Source: Bacteroidia bacterium
Lineage (GTDB): Bacteria > Bacteroidota > Bacteroidia > UKL13-3
Reading direction: 5' to 3'
Assembly (NCBI GenBank): GCA_021740845.1
Contig: JAIOYZ010000018.1
Coordinates: 1-64,000 of the forward strand
DNA length: 64,000 nucleotides
Shown here: positions 1-9,767 of the stretch, one piece after another
How positions within the stretch are numbered: the stretch's first letter is position 1
Layout: each line of letters begins with the position of its first letter
The notes under the pieces: model-generated
Seen by the model: the letters and a program-made list of their open reading frames with translations, nothing else
The model's database searches: none
Told to the model about the DNA's origin: nothing
Made by a program: the position numbers and the translations under genes

Positions 1-108
1 GGATTGGATGGTTTTGCTAACATATTTTTGCAAGCTTTTTACCAAAGTTCTGCATATACTGGCAAATATAATCACCCTTTTTTCCACCAAATGTCAGAAA
101 TAATATGA
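1..108 (+). CDS. C-terminal fragment of an unidentified protein (runs off left edge)
   Basis: Frame 1 is open from the first base for 35 codons and stops at TGA 106-108. The peptide ends with ...KYNHPFFHQMSEII and has a protein-like composition. I do not recognise the family. It would converge on the RIC gene to its right, with only 24 bases between the two stops. The call rests on an open frame without a start, so it could be chance. Confidence 0.4.
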   Translation, partial: GLDGFANIFLQAFYQSSAYTGKYNHPFFHQMSEII

Positions 109-132
109 CCTCTTGGCCTTTTTAAGGGTCGA

Positions 133-858
133 CTAATTATTTGCCAACAAAGCCTTCTCCAATTGCAATGCTTTTGGGTGTAGAATATTATTTTCTAAAT
201 GGATATGCAAATGCAAATCTTGTTCAAACTCATCAAGCTTTGCATATAAAGCTTTAAAGGTATTACATGCCCATTCTGGTGCTGTGTATTGCTTACTTAA
301 TATGGCAATCTGTTTGAACCAATCTCCCACTGTTTCATGTTCCTTTTCCATCATTCTAATCGGGTTATTGATTGAACCAAAATGCTCGATTTCAATCACT
401 AATTCTCCTTTTTCTGCCTTTACCATTTTCTTAATAAAAGGAAATAATATCATCTCCTCTTTTTTCATGTGCATGGCTAAGTCTTGAGAAATATATTTAT
501 ATAAATCAAAAATTTGTATCACTGCTGGTTCGTGCTCTCCATGAACTTTAGCCACCTTTTCTGCATAAGAATAAATCAATCCCAAAGATTCATTTACATA
601 GGAATGATGCGTGTTCACAATATAATCTACCAAAAAGTCTAAGGACCAAGAATCGTAATTTTGAGTGGAGGAAATTGTTGTATCCAATCCGTTTAATTCT
701 ACCAATAATTGGTCTAGGTTTACCTTGTTTTTTTGGCAAGCTTTCTCAATGGAAATTCCGCCACCGCAACAAAAATCAATTCCATGCTTTTTAAATACAT
801 GGGCTGCTTTAATATTCTTGGCTACTATTTCCGAAACTTTGTTTTCTGCGTTTACCAT
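133..858 (-). CDS. ric: Iron-sulfur cluster repair di-iron protein (RIC/ScdA/YtfE family)
   Basis: 241 residues, the usual length of the family. The N-terminal ScdA-type domain (about residues 5-60) carries the conserved Cys30-Cys31-Gly-Gly-Gly motif. The rest is a hemerythrin-like four-helix bundle with His/Glu ligands visible in NTHHSYV, HGEHEP, HMKKEE, KEHETVG and HLHIHLENN. Known members repair iron-sulfur clusters and iron centres damaged by nitric oxide or peroxide in the cytoplasm. The gene stands alone, divergent from the alpha-2-macroglobulin gene, and its promoter is overlapped by a palindrome (see 913-952), which suggests stress-dependent control. Family assignment is firm; the exact substrate is not shown by sequence. 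Confidence 0.93.
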   Translation of the reverse strand: MVNAENKVSEIVAKNIKAAHVFKKHGIDFCCGGGISIEKACQKNKVNLDQLLVELNGLDTTISSTQNYDSWSLDFLVDYIVNTHHSYVNESLGLIYSYAEKVAKVHGEHEPAVIQIFDLYKYISQDLAMHMKKEEMILFPFIKKMVKAEKGELVIEIEHFGSINNPIRMMEKEHETVGDWFKQIAILSKQYTAPEWACNTFKALYAKLDEFEQDLHLHIHLENNILHPKALQLEKALLANN

Positions 859-912
859 GGTTGTTATTCTTTATTTAATTATTTTAATAATGGCATTCCA
901 TATTTATGGGGA

Positions 913-952
913 CAAAAGTAAACGATTTTATATTTCGGACAAATTTATCCGA
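913..952 (-). promoter_or_regulatory. Bacteroidota promoter with palindromic operator upstream of ric
   Basis: Read on the minus strand there is TTTG (940-943), a 19-base spacer, then TACTTTTG (913-920), a full match to the Bacteroidota TTTG-N19-TAnnTTTG promoter. The palindrome TCGGACAAATTTATCCGA (935-952, 16 of 18 positions symmetric) sits across the -33 element, a position suited to a repressor. RIC genes are often under Rrf2/NsrR-type nitric oxide sensors, so an NsrR-like operator is my inference; no regulator gene lies in the window. Confidence 0.6.
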
Positions 953-1111
953 TTTAAATTTTTATGACTTTTGGCAGCTAATACCGCCATTTTTAAAGGC
1001 CTCGCATAATCACAAAAATTGAACCCTAAATTTTTTTTTTGATTTAACCATAAATCCATATGAAATCACATGTAAATATCAGTACTTAGTAGCTACTTAA
1101 TTACAACTCAA

Positions 1112-4100
1112 ATGAATCCTTCTTCTTTATTCAAAAATTGGTTCAGCAAGAAAATTATTCTTATTGGTCTTTCTGCAATTACCTTGGTTTCTGGTATTGT
1201 TTACCTTACCAACCAAAGGTCTAATAAAAGAAATGGCAAATTAAATCCTGCCTTTGCAAGTTATATAAGCGCATTTACCGCGGGAAGCATTTCTAGAGAG
1301 TCGAGCATAAAAATACAATTGGCAGGAAATTTTGCCGACACCAGTAAAATTGGTGAAAGTGTTAAAGCATTTTCGTTTGAACCAAGTATTAAAGGGGAAG
1401 CAAAATGGATTGATGCTTCAACAATTGAGTTTAAACCTAGCGAAAACCTTCCTTCAGGTCAAACCTATGAGGCAAGTTTTCTTTTAGAAAATGTGGTAGA
1501 CGTTCCAAAAGATTTGGAAGAATTTCCCTTTTCTTTTTCAGTTATTCAACAATCATTTGAAGTTTCTTACCCAATTTTTGAAGCTATAAATCCAAACAAA
1601 CTTACCTACCAACGTGTAAGTGGAACATTACTTACAGCAGATGTAGAAGAAAATTCTAACGTAGAAAAACTATTGAGTGCTTCTCAAGAAGGCAAGGCAT
1701 TTACTGTAAAATGGGAACATGCAGCAGATAAGAAAAGTCATCGCTATGTAGTGGATAGTGTGCTCAGAAAAGACCAAGCTACAGAAATATTAATTGCTTG
1801 GAATGGTAATCCATTGGGCATCGATTTAAAGGGAGAACACAAATTAACCATTCCTGCCTTAGGCGATTTTTCTGCCATCAATGCAAAGGTTGTTAATGAT
1901 GGTGCTCAATACATCTCCATCTATTTTAGCGACCCAATAGATCCTTCTCAAGACCTTAGCGGATTAATCCATTTTGATAAGTCTATCTCGCAAGCAAATG
2001 CGCAGACTATTGACATGCGATTTTCTGTTGAAGGCAACCAAGTTAAATGCTACCCCAATGTAACCTTAAGTGGTACTTATTTGTTAATTATTGAGGCCGG
2101 CATTGCCAATAGTCTTGGTTACAAATTAAAAAACACCCAAACATTTTCATTAGATTTTGCCGACTCAGAGCCTTCTGTTACCATGCTTGGTAAAGGAGTT
2201 ATCATGCCAATGTCGGCAAAATTAATGTTGCCTTTTGAAGCAGTTGGCTTAAACGCAGTAGATGTTTCCATTACTAAAATATACGAAACCAATGTAGCTC
2301 AATTTCTTCAAGTAAACGCAATTGATGGAAACAGAGAATTGGCAAGAGTTGGCCGACCAATACTTAAGAAAACAGTTCGTTTGGATCAAGACAAATTATT
2401 AGATTTAAGAAAAGTAAATACCTTTAATCTGAACCTAGAAGAATTAATTAAAACTGAACCGGGCGCCATTTATCAAGTAAAAATATCTTTCAAAAAAGCC
2501 TACGCATTATACAAATGTGCGGGCGATGTGGAAGAAGTTGCAGAAGATGAAATGCAACAAATGGATGAAGAAAATTGGGATGGAGAGGTGCAAACAGAAT
2601 CAAGCTATTGGGATTACTCAGAAGAATATTATAACGAAGATTACCAATGGACGGATAGAAACAACCCTTGCAAAAATTCTTACTATAATCCACAACGTTG
2701 GGCCAAAAGAAATATCATGGCTTCTGATTTAGGTATCATTGCTAAAAAAGGGACCAACAACCAATTCTTTGTGGCTATAACGCATTTACTCACTACCAAA
2801 CCAATGAGTGGAGTGAGTGTTGAATTATTAGATTACCAACAACAAGTTATTACCACTGGTGTTACTGATGCAGATGGTATGGTAAAAATAGATTTTACTC
2901 GCAAACCATTTCTTCTCATTGCAAAATACAAAGAACAAAGAGGCTACCTTAAATTAGATGATGGCTCCTCTTTATCGCTAAGTCAATTTGATGTATCTGG
3001 CGAATTGGTTCAAAAAGGAATTAAAGGTTTACTGTATGGAGAACGTGGTGTTTGGAGACCTGGAGATTCGCTTTATTTAACTTTTATTTTAGAGGACAAA
3101 AACAATTCCTTACCTAAGCAACATCCAGTAAGTTTAGAATTATACAATCCATTAGGTGCATTGTACAAACGTATCATTCAATCTAATTCTGTAAATGGAT
3201 TTTATGATTTTAGAACCTGCACCGACATGGATGCAATAACCGGAAATTATATTGCTAAAGTAAAAGTGGGTTCTGTTGTTTTTCAAAAGTCGTTGAAGAT
3301 TGAAACGGTAATGCCAAATCGATTGAAAATTGAATTGAATTTCCCTAAACCATATTTAGAAAAAGATGCTGAAATTAAAACAACACTTAAATCTAAATGG
3401 CTGCATGGTGCTATTGCTGATGGCTTAGATACTAAAGTTGAAGCCACTCTTACGCCAACTGTAACCAGTTTTAGAAGGTATCCAGAATATGTTTTCGACA
3501 ATCCTACAAGAAAGTTTAGCAGCGAAATGCAAACTGTTTTTGAAGGAAAATTAGATGCAAATGGAGAAGCAAAATTAGATGTAAACTTTGAACTAGAATC
3601 GAGCGCAGCAGGTATGCTCAATGCCAATTTTATTACCAAGGTTTTTGAACCAGGTGGTAATTTTAGTGTGGATAGATTTAGCATTCCATACAATCCTTAC
3701 AAATGTTATGTGGGCTTTAGAATGCCTAAAGGCGATGTTGCCAGAGGCATGTTATTAACCGATACCAACCATACTGTTCAAGTGGTTTGCGTTAACCCTG
3801 ATGGTAGTAATACTCGCGGACAAAGAAAAGTAACTGCGCGTTTGTATAAGATAAATTGGCGTTGGTGGTGGGATAAAGGCGATGATGATTTAAGTAATTA
3901 TGCCAACAGTGAGGAGTATTCTAATTTAATGAATGAAGAAATTACCCTTACCAACGGAATTGGTAAATTTAACTTTAGAGTTAATTATCCAGAATGGGGC
4001 AGATACTTAATGGTTGTAGAAGACCAAGATGGCCATAGTAGTGGAAAAGCATTTTATATGGATTGGCCAGGTTGGGCTGGAAGAGCGCAACGCGAAAATT

Positions 4101-6748
4101 CAAAAGAAGCAGCCATGCTTACCTTTAGTTTAAACAAGTCGACTTTTGTAGTGGGAGAAAAAGCAACCGTTACTTTCCCAACCCCACAAGCTGGTAGAGC
4201 TTTGTTAAGTTTAGAGTCGGGTACTGAAGTGGTAGAAAGCCATTGGATTGAAGCAGAAAAAGGACAAACATCTTACTCGTTTACCATAACAAAAAGCATG
4301 TTGCCAAACATTTATGCGCACATTACTTTGGTTCAACCGCATGCCCAAATTATTAATGATTTACCAATTCGCATGTATGGAATGATGCCAATTTTGGTAG
4401 AAGACCCAACCACAAAATTGGCGCCTGTAATAAATATGGCCAACCAAATTAGACCAGAAACCGATAACCAAATAAGTATTTCAGAAGCAAGTGGAAAAGC
4501 CATGACCTACACTTTGGCAATTGTTGATGAAGGCCTTTTAGATTTAACTCGTTACAAAACTCCCGACCCACATTCTCATTTCTATGCGCGCGAAGCATTG
4601 GGTGTAAAAACTTGGGATATGTTTGATTTTGTAATGGGCGCTTTTGGTGGTCAGTTCAACAGAATTTTAAGTATTGGTGGCGACGAAGGTATTAACAGAA
4701 AATCCAATGGCAACAAGGCAAAACGATTTAAACCTGTAGTTAAATTTATAGGTCCATTTTATTTGTCTGCTGGTAAAACGCAAGCGCATACCATAAACAT
4801 TAAAGATTATGTAGGTTCAGTAAAAGTAATGGTTGTAGCCGGACAAGAAGGTGCGTATGGCTTTGCAGAAAAAGCAGTGCCTGTTAAAAAACCCTTGATG
4901 ATTCTAGCCACACTTCCTCGTGTTCTTCGTCCTAACGAAGAGGTTAAACTACCTGTGAATGTTTTTGCCTTAGAAAAATTTGTAAAAAATGTAAGCGTTC
5001 AAGTCACAGGAAACAATTTAATAGAAGTAGTTGGCGGCAATAAAAAGTCGATTCAATTTACAAAACCGGGTGATGAAATTGTTGATTTTGATATAAAAGT
5101 AAAACGCGGTTTGGGCATTGCCAAAGTGAAAGTTGTGGCTACTTCGGGCAATGAAACCGCCATTTATGAAGTGGAGCTTGACGTTCAAAATCCAAATCCA
5201 TATGAGAACAATATTTATGCAGGAACCATTGAAACAAATAAATCTTGGGATCAGAAATACGAATTACCTGGCATGCCTGGAACCAATACGGCCAGTATAG
5301 AAATAAGTAGCATCCCTCCTATTAATTTAGAAAAACGTTTGCGCTATTTAATTCAATATCCACATGGTTGCGTAGAGCAAACTACTTCTTCTGTTTTCCC
5401 TCAATTAGCCTTGAACCAATTAATGGATTTGCACGAGGGATGGAAAGTAGAAATTGAAAAAAATATAAAAGCAGGTATTGCTCGTTTAAGAACTTTCCAA
5501 AATGCGGAAGGTGGAATGGGCTATTGGCAAGGCGAAACACAAAGCAACGAATGGGCTACCAATTATGCTGGACATTTTATGGTTGAAGCGCAAAACAAAG
5601 GCTATTCTTTGCCACTTAATTTCTTGGCCAATTGGAAAAAATTCCAGAAAAACAAAGCCCTTTCTTGGATGCCTAATTCTAATTTAGGCGATGAATTTAC
5701 ACAAGCATATAGGCTCTACACTTTAGCTTTGGCAAAATCACCTGAGCTAGGCGCTATGAACCGATTGAAAGAAGTGAAAGAATTAAGTTCAGCTTCGCGA
5801 TGGAGATTGGCAGCTGCCTATGTATTGGCCGGAAACAAAGAAGCTGCTTATACCTTAATTAAAAACGAAAAGGTATCTGTTGTAAACCAACATACCAATG
5901 AAATGGAATACACCTATGGCTCTCCAGAAAGAGATGAAGCCATGATATTAGAAACATTGGTTCTCCTGGGCGATAAAACCAAAGCGGGTCCTATGCTTAA
6001 AAAAGTTTGTGCTAACCTTAGTAGCGATGCTTGGATGAGCACCCAAAGTACAGCGTATTCGTTGTTGGCAGTTGCAGCTTTAACAGGTAAATTCAACGAT
6101 AACCAAATCTTAGAATTTGAATATACATTTAATGGAAAAACTACAAGTTACAGAGCTAAGGGAAGTATGGCACAAATTAAGCTCCCTGTTTCTGGCGCAA
6201 TGGGCGGTAGAGTAAGCGTTAAGAATACCAACGGGCAAATGATTTTCGCACGATTAATTACAAGAGGTCAGCCCGAAATTGGCAAACAAACTGCGGCCCA
6301 AAATAACCTTAACATGGAAGTGGTTTATAAAACAATGGATGATCTTCCTCTTAACCCAATGAGCCTAGAACAAGGCACAGATTTTAAGGTAGAAGTAAGC
6401 ATTACAAACCCAGGATTAATGGGCAATTATGCTAATTTAGCCTTATCGCAAATATTCCCTTCTGGTTGGGAAATTCACAATAGCAGAATGGATAATAATG
6501 CAACAGATAATAAATATGGTATCCCAAGATACCAAGACATAAGAGACGATAGAGTTTATTCATATTTTGATTTGTATGCCAAGCAAAAAGTAACTTATGT
6601 TCTATTATTAAATGCATCGTATTTAGGGAAATTTTACTTGCCAGGTTTCAATTGCGAAACTATGTATAACGGGCAAGTTCAGGCACGCGAGGCAGGCAAA
6701 TGGGTAGAGGTAATTCCTAAGAAATCATCCCCAACTGCATCCAATTAA
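1112..6748 (+). CDS. Bacterial alpha-2-macroglobulin family protein with thioester
   Basis: 1878 residues, the size of large bacterial alpha-2-macroglobulins (YfaS/YfhM type). A hydrophobic segment at residues 15-32 is an N-terminal membrane anchor or signal. Ig-like and MG-type beta domains fill the first two thirds, with an acidic, Glu/Tyr/Trp-rich insert near residues 470-510. The intact thioester motif GCVEQ has its cysteine at residue 1420, followed by the alpha/alpha-toroid domain. The family traps proteases through the thioester in the cell envelope. It lies directly upstream of pbpC, the classic pairing, taken to protect the wall during repair. The ATG at 1112 is accepted because the hydrophobic segment follows directly. 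Confidence 0.93.
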   Translation: MNPSSLFKNWFSKKIILIGLSAITLVSGIVYLTNQRSNKRNGKLNPAFASYISAFTAGSISRESSIKIQLAGNFADTSKIGESVKAFSFEPSIKGEAKWIDASTIEFKPSENLPSGQTYEASFLLENVVDVPKDLEEFPFSFSVIQQSFEVSYPIFEAINPNKLTYQRVSGTLLTADVEENSNVEKLLSASQEGKAFTVKWEHAADKKSHRYVVDSVLRKDQATEILIAWNGNPLGIDLKGEHKLTIPALGDFSAINAKVVNDGAQYISIYFSDPIDPSQDLSGLIHFDKSISQANAQTIDMRFSVEGNQVKCYPNVTLSGTYLLIIEAGIANSLGYKLKNTQTFSLDFADSEPSVTMLGKGVIMPMSAKLMLPFEAVGLNAVDVSITKIYETNVAQFLQVNAIDGNRELARVGRPILKKTVRLDQDKLLDLRKVNTFNLNLEELIKTEPGAIYQVKISFKKAYALYKCAGDVEEVAEDEMQQMDEENWDGEVQTESSYWDYSEEYYNEDYQWTDRNNPCKNSYYNPQRWAKRNIMASDLGIIAKKGTNNQFFVAITHLLTTKPMSGVSVELLDYQQQVITTGVTDADGMVKIDFTRKPFLLIAKYKEQRGYLKLDDGSSLSLSQFDVSGELVQKGIKGLLYGERGVWRPGDSLYLTFILEDKNNSLPKQHPVSLELYNPLGALYKRIIQSNSVNGFYDFRTCTDMDAITGNYIAKVKVGSVVFQKSLKIETVMPNRLKIELNFPKPYLEKDAEIKTTLKSKWLHGAIADGLDTKVEATLTPTVTSFRRYPEYVFDNPTRKFSSEMQTVFEGKLDANGEAKLDVNFELESSAAGMLNANFITKVFEPGGNFSVDRFSIPYNPYKCYVGFRMPKGDVARGMLLTDTNHTVQVVCVNPDGSNTRGQRKVTARLYKINWRWWWDKGDDDLSNYANSEEYSNLMNEEITLTNGIGKFNFRVNYPEWGRYLMVVEDQDGHSSGKAFYMDWPGWAGRAQRENSKEAAMLTFSLNKSTFVVGEKATVTFPTPQAGRALLSLESGTEVVESHWIEAEKGQTSYSFTITKSMLPNIYAHITLVQPHAQIINDLPIRMYGMMPILVEDPTTKLAPVINMANQIRPETDNQISISEASGKAMTYTLAIVDEGLLDLTRYKTPDPHSHFYAREALGVKTWDMFDFVMGAFGGQFNRILSIGGDEGINRKSNGNKAKRFKPVVKFIGPFYLSAGKTQAHTINIKDYVGSVKVMVVAGQEGAYGFAEKAVPVKKPLMILATLPRVLRPNEEVKLPVNVFALEKFVKNVSVQVTGNNLIEVVGGNKKSIQFTKPGDEIVDFDIKVKRGLGIAKVKVVATSGNETAIYEVELDVQNPNPYENNIYAGTIETNKSWDQKYELPGMPGTNTASIEISSIPPINLEKRLRYLIQYPHGCVEQTTSSVFPQLALNQLMDLHEGWKVEIEKNIKAGIARLRTFQNAEGGMGYWQGETQSNEWATNYAGHFMVEAQNKGYSLPLNFLANWKKFQKNKALSWMPNSNLGDEFTQAYRLYTLALAKSPELGAMNRLKEVKELSSASRWRLAAAYVLAGNKEAAYTLIKNEKVSVVNQHTNEMEYTYGSPERDEAMILETLVLLGDKTKAGPMLKKVCANLSSDAWMSTQSTAYSLLAVAALTGKFNDNQILEFEYTFNGKTTSYRAKGSMAQIKLPVSGAMGGRVSVKNTNGQMIFARLITRGQPEIGKQTAAQNNLNMEVVYKTMDDLPLNPMSLEQGTDFKVEVSITNPGLMGNYANLALSQIFPSGWEIHNSRMDNNATDNKYGIPRYQDIRDDRVYSYFDLYAKQKVTYVLLLNASYLGKFYLPGFNCETMYNGQVQAREAGKWVEVIPKKSSPTASN

Positions 6749-6755
6749 TGTATAC

Positions 6756-6803
6756 ATATTTGTGTTGGTTCAAAACTATTTCGGTTTGAACCAACACAAA
6801 TAT
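6756..6803. repeat. Perfect 19-bp inverted repeat built from two GGTTCAAA motif copies
   Basis: Arms at 6756-6774 (ATATTTGTGTTGGTTCAAA) and 6785-6803 are exact reverse complements around a 10-base loop. It lies 7 bases after the alpha-2-macroglobulin stop and 39 bases before the pbpC start. The inner ends are copies of the window-wide motif; GGTTTGAACC at 6783-6792 is exact. No T-tract follows on either strand, so it is not a standard terminator. It would form a strong hairpin in a read-through transcript. Confidence 0.85.
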
Positions 6804-6842
6804 TACCGATGTGAAAAGGGAAAAATAGAAGAAACCTACTGC

Positions 6843-9227
6843 ATGAAATTTACTTGGGGAAGCACTAAAAATAAAATCAAATTAATAGCCATTCTAATTG
6901 GGCTAATTTGGTTTTGGTTCAGCCTACCCAAACCACTTTTTCAGAATCCTTATTCCAGTATTTTATTGGATCAAAACGGAAAATTATTACAAGCCAAAAT
7001 TGCTAGCGATGGACAATGGAGAATAAAAGAACAGCAAGAGGTTCCAGAGAAATTTGCACAAGCAATTATTTGCTTTGAAGACAAGCGTTTTTACTACCAT
7101 CCTGGCATAGATCCTTTGGCTTTGGGAAGAGCAATTTGGCTAAACCTACAACATAGAAAAGTTTTAAGCGGCGGCTCTACACTAAGCATGCAAGTAATAA
7201 GAATTAGTAGAAATAAAAACCGAACTATTTTTCAAAAACTAATTGAAATGATTCTCACTCTTCGATTAGAAATCTCCTACTCCAAAGCAGAAATACTTTC
7301 TTTATACGCAAACCACGCACCTTTTGGCGGAAATGTGGTGGGTTTGCAAACAGCAGCTTGGCGCTATTTTGGGAGAAGTGCAGACCAATTATCGTGGGGA
7401 GAAGCTGCTAGTTTGGCAATTTTACCTAATAGTCCTTCCTTGGTTCGACCCGATAAAAACCGAACTATTTTACTTGAAAAACGAAACAAACTATTAGACC
7501 AAATGCTGTTGCAAGGAATTATAGATAAACAAACTTGTGACCTTGCTAAACAAGAACCCATTCCCAATAAAGCCTTACCTCTTCCAAACCATGCGCCCAA
7601 TTTATTATCGTCTATCCAACAAGGATTATTGGGATTTCAATCAAGTGAACCCTTTCTAAAAACCACTATAAATTTAAACTTACAAGAACGTGTAAACGAA
7701 ATTTTAGAACGTCACCACCAACAATTAAAAGCCAATGGAATAAACAATGCTGCAGCTTTGGTAATGGATGTTGAAACAGGCAATGTTACAGTTTATGCAG
7801 GTAATGTTTTTCATCCCAACAACCCAGAGATTGAAAGTTATGTAGATATGATTCCCGCAAAAAGGAGTCCGGGAAGCACTTTGAAACCTTTGCTATATGC
7901 AGCCATGTTACAAGATGGTTTGATCCTACCTAAAACCTTATTGGTTGATATTCCAACACAAGTTGCAGGTTATACTCCACAAAATTTTGATTTAAAATAC
8001 GATGGAGCTGTTCCTGCAGATAAGGCCTTGGCAAGATCCTTGAACATACCTGCTGTGCGCATGTTGCAACAATATAGATACGAGCGATTTTACTTTTTAT
8101 TAAAGCAATTAGGCATTAAAAGTTTGAACCAAGGGGCCAATCATTATGGCCTATCCTTAATACTTGGTGGTGGCGAAAATAGCATATGGGAAATAAGCGG
8201 TGTATATGCTAGTTTAGCAAGAACATTAAACCATTATGCAGTCAATAGCGGAAGGTATAATCCGCAAGATTTATCTCCTCCAAAAGTTTTGGTTCAAACC
8301 GAAAAGAAAAAAGAAACACCCAATTTATTAAATTTACAAAAGCAGTTTTACCTAAATGCTGGCTCTGTTTACAATACTTTTGAAGCAATGCAAGAATTGG
8401 TTAGACCCGGAGAAGAGCAACTGTGGAATCAATTTATTTCTTCTAAAAGAATTGCATGGAAAACGGGCACCAGCTTTGGTTTTAGAGATGGCTGGGCAAT
8501 TGGCATTACACCCAAAAATGTGGTTTGCGTTTGGGTTGGAAATGCAGATGGTGAAGGAAGACCAGGCTTAATAGGCGTTAGCACTGCCGCTCCCATTCTA
8601 TTTGATATTTTTAAACTCTTGCCAAATACTCCTTGGTTCAACCCGCCATACGACGATTTAGAATACAAAGCCATATGCAGGGAAAGCGGAAATAGCCCCA
8701 ATAATTTTTGCGAAAACATAGATTCTATTTGGTGCGCTAAAGCCAAGGCAACACAACCCATTTGCCAATACCACCAATTAATTCATACAGATGCAAGTGG
8801 TAAATTTAGAGTGAGCAGCGACTGTGAATCAACCATGAAAATGCAACACAAAAGTTGGTTTGTTTTGCCTCCTGCAATGGAATGGTATTATAGAAGTCAC
8901 GACCCAAATTACAAAACCCTGCCGCCATGGAGAAGCGACTGCAATGAAAGCAATGGCGTGGCTCCTATGGAAATGATTTACCCTAAAAAATCTACTAAAA
9001 TATATATCCCAGTTGAACTAGATGGCAGCACAGGAAAATGTGTTTTTGAGGTAGCACACAGAAACAAACAATGCAAAATCTTTTGGCACTTAGACCAAGC
9101 TTATATTGGCACTACAAAAGAATTTCATCAATTAGGTTTGAACCCAAGTATTGGCCTTCATCACTTGGTTTTGGTAGATGAAAATGGCGAGCGCTTAGAG
9201 CTTTCTTTTGAGGTTTTAAAAAAATAA
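6843..9227 (+). CDS. pbpC: Penicillin-binding protein 1C
   Basis: 794 residues from ATG 6843. The frame extends upstream to a TTG at 6762, but that stretch is the inverted repeat; the ATG gives MKFTWGS and a proper membrane segment near residues 12-30. The GT51 glycosyltransferase domain shows EDKRFYYHPGID with catalytic Glu79 and GGSTLSMQVIR. The transpeptidase domain has the SxxK motif Ser345-Thr-Leu-Lys348, an SLN motif, and Lys540-Thr-Gly. The end matches the Cys-containing C-terminal domain of PBP1C proteins. It polymerises and cross-links peptidoglycan at the membrane and probably works with the upstream alpha-2-macroglobulin. Confidence 0.95.
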   Translation: MKFTWGSTKNKIKLIAILIGLIWFWFSLPKPLFQNPYSSILLDQNGKLLQAKIASDGQWRIKEQQEVPEKFAQAIICFEDKRFYYHPGIDPLALGRAIWLNLQHRKVLSGGSTLSMQVIRISRNKNRTIFQKLIEMILTLRLEISYSKAEILSLYANHAPFGGNVVGLQTAAWRYFGRSADQLSWGEAASLAILPNSPSLVRPDKNRTILLEKRNKLLDQMLLQGIIDKQTCDLAKQEPIPNKALPLPNHAPNLLSSIQQGLLGFQSSEPFLKTTINLNLQERVNEILERHHQQLKANGINNAAALVMDVETGNVTVYAGNVFHPNNPEIESYVDMIPAKRSPGSTLKPLLYAAMLQDGLILPKTLLVDIPTQVAGYTPQNFDLKYDGAVPADKALARSLNIPAVRMLQQYRYERFYFLLKQLGIKSLNQGANHYGLSLILGGGENSIWEISGVYASLARTLNHYAVNSGRYNPQDLSPPKVLVQTEKKKETPNLLNLQKQFYLNAGSVYNTFEAMQELVRPGEEQLWNQFISSKRIAWKTGTSFGFRDGWAIGITPKNVVCVWVGNADGEGRPGLIGVSTAAPILFDIFKLLPNTPWFNPPYDDLEYKAICRESGNSPNNFCENIDSIWCAKAKATQPICQYHQLIHTDASGKFRVSSDCESTMKMQHKSWFVLPPAMEWYYRSHDPNYKTLPPWRSDCNESNGVAPMEMIYPKKSTKIYIPVELDGSTGKCVFEVAHRNKQCKIFWHLDQAYIGTTKEFHQLGLNPSIGLHHLVLVDENGERLELSFEVLKK

Positions 9228-9236
9228 ATGCAATTC

Positions 9237-9246
9237 GGTTTGAACC
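9237..9246 (-). repeat. Window-wide motif copy after pbpC
   Basis: Exact GGTTTGAACC with the flanks of the extended consensus, 9 bases after the pbpC stop. On the minus strand it reads TTTTTTTGGTTCAAACCGAA. Confidence 0.8.
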
Positions 9247-9289
9247 AAAAAAAGTTTAGGGCAAATAAATTTTATCTTTTTGAATAATC

Positions 9290-9431
9290 CTAGGGGTTTT
9301 TATAGGTATGAATAATGGCAAGAATAATGATTTGTTGTTTTTCTTTATTGATTAAATAATGAATTTATAATGAGAAACTGCCTCAAAAATATCAACCTTG
9401 ACACCAGGACTATTTAAAAAGAATAGCTCAT
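9290..9431 (-). pseudogene. Remnant of a RelE/ParE-type toxin gene
   Basis: An ATG (9429-9431) overlaps the antitoxin stop as ATGA, the usual coupling in these operons, and starts MSYSF before a stop. Shifting frame at the run of T residues continues as LNSPGVKVDIFEAVSHYK, typical of the N-terminus of ParE/RelE toxins. A further frame change then gives IHYLINKEKQQIIILAIIHTYKNP and a stop, typical of their C-terminus. About 50 central codons are missing. With two frame breaks and an internal deletion, the toxin cannot be made. Confidence 0.75.
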
Positions 9432-9670
9432 AAACTATTCTCAATTTCATCTATGGTTTTATCAAAATCTACAAGACTAGTAGAATTTTTGTAATAGTCG
9501 CTTAACCTTTCTTCAATTATTTCCTTTTGCCAAGAAGCAAGTTCTAAAACACTTTCAGCTTCTTCCTTTTGTAAATCGGCGTATTTATTTTTTAAGGTTA
9601 GCCATTCTTCAATAGGAATAAACACACCCGTTGTATTGCCTCTATTATCGTGAATGAATTGAAGTGCCAT
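9428..9670 (-). CDS. Antitoxin of a broken type II toxin-antitoxin pair
   Basis: 80 residues, beginning MALQFIHDNRGNTTGVFIP, the form seen in Bacteroidota antitoxins paired with RelE/ParE toxins. The N-terminal half is the presumed DNA-binding fold; the acidic C-terminal half (IDEIENSL at the end) would wrap the toxin. Its 3' end overlaps the start of the toxin remnant by the ATGA arrangement. The antitoxin frame is intact while the toxin is destroyed, so it is an orphan. It might still cross-neutralise other toxins or autoregulate, which the sequence cannot show. Confidence 0.7.
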   Translation of the reverse strand: MALQFIHDNRGNTTGVFIPIEEWLTLKNKYADLQKEEAESVLELASWQKEIIEERLSDYYKNSTSLVDFDKTIDEIENSL

Positions 9671-9767
9671 TATTTAATAATTAATAAGTGAAAATATATT
9701 TTGAATAATTCCTTACTCAAATATACGAGCCTTATTTGACAAATAGAATTGCAAATATTATTGCAGG

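Noticed and set aside
3283-3693. Minus-strand ORF inside the alpha-2-macroglobulin gene
   Set aside because: Shadow of the real gene; no independent protein features.
6756-6803. Intrinsic terminator between alpha-2-macroglobulin and pbpC
   Set aside because: No T-run on either strand; it fits better as a paired motif.
6762-6842. N-terminal extension of PBP1C from a TTG start
   Set aside because: The stretch is a perfect inverted repeat; the ATG at 6843 gives the normal N-terminus and membrane segment.
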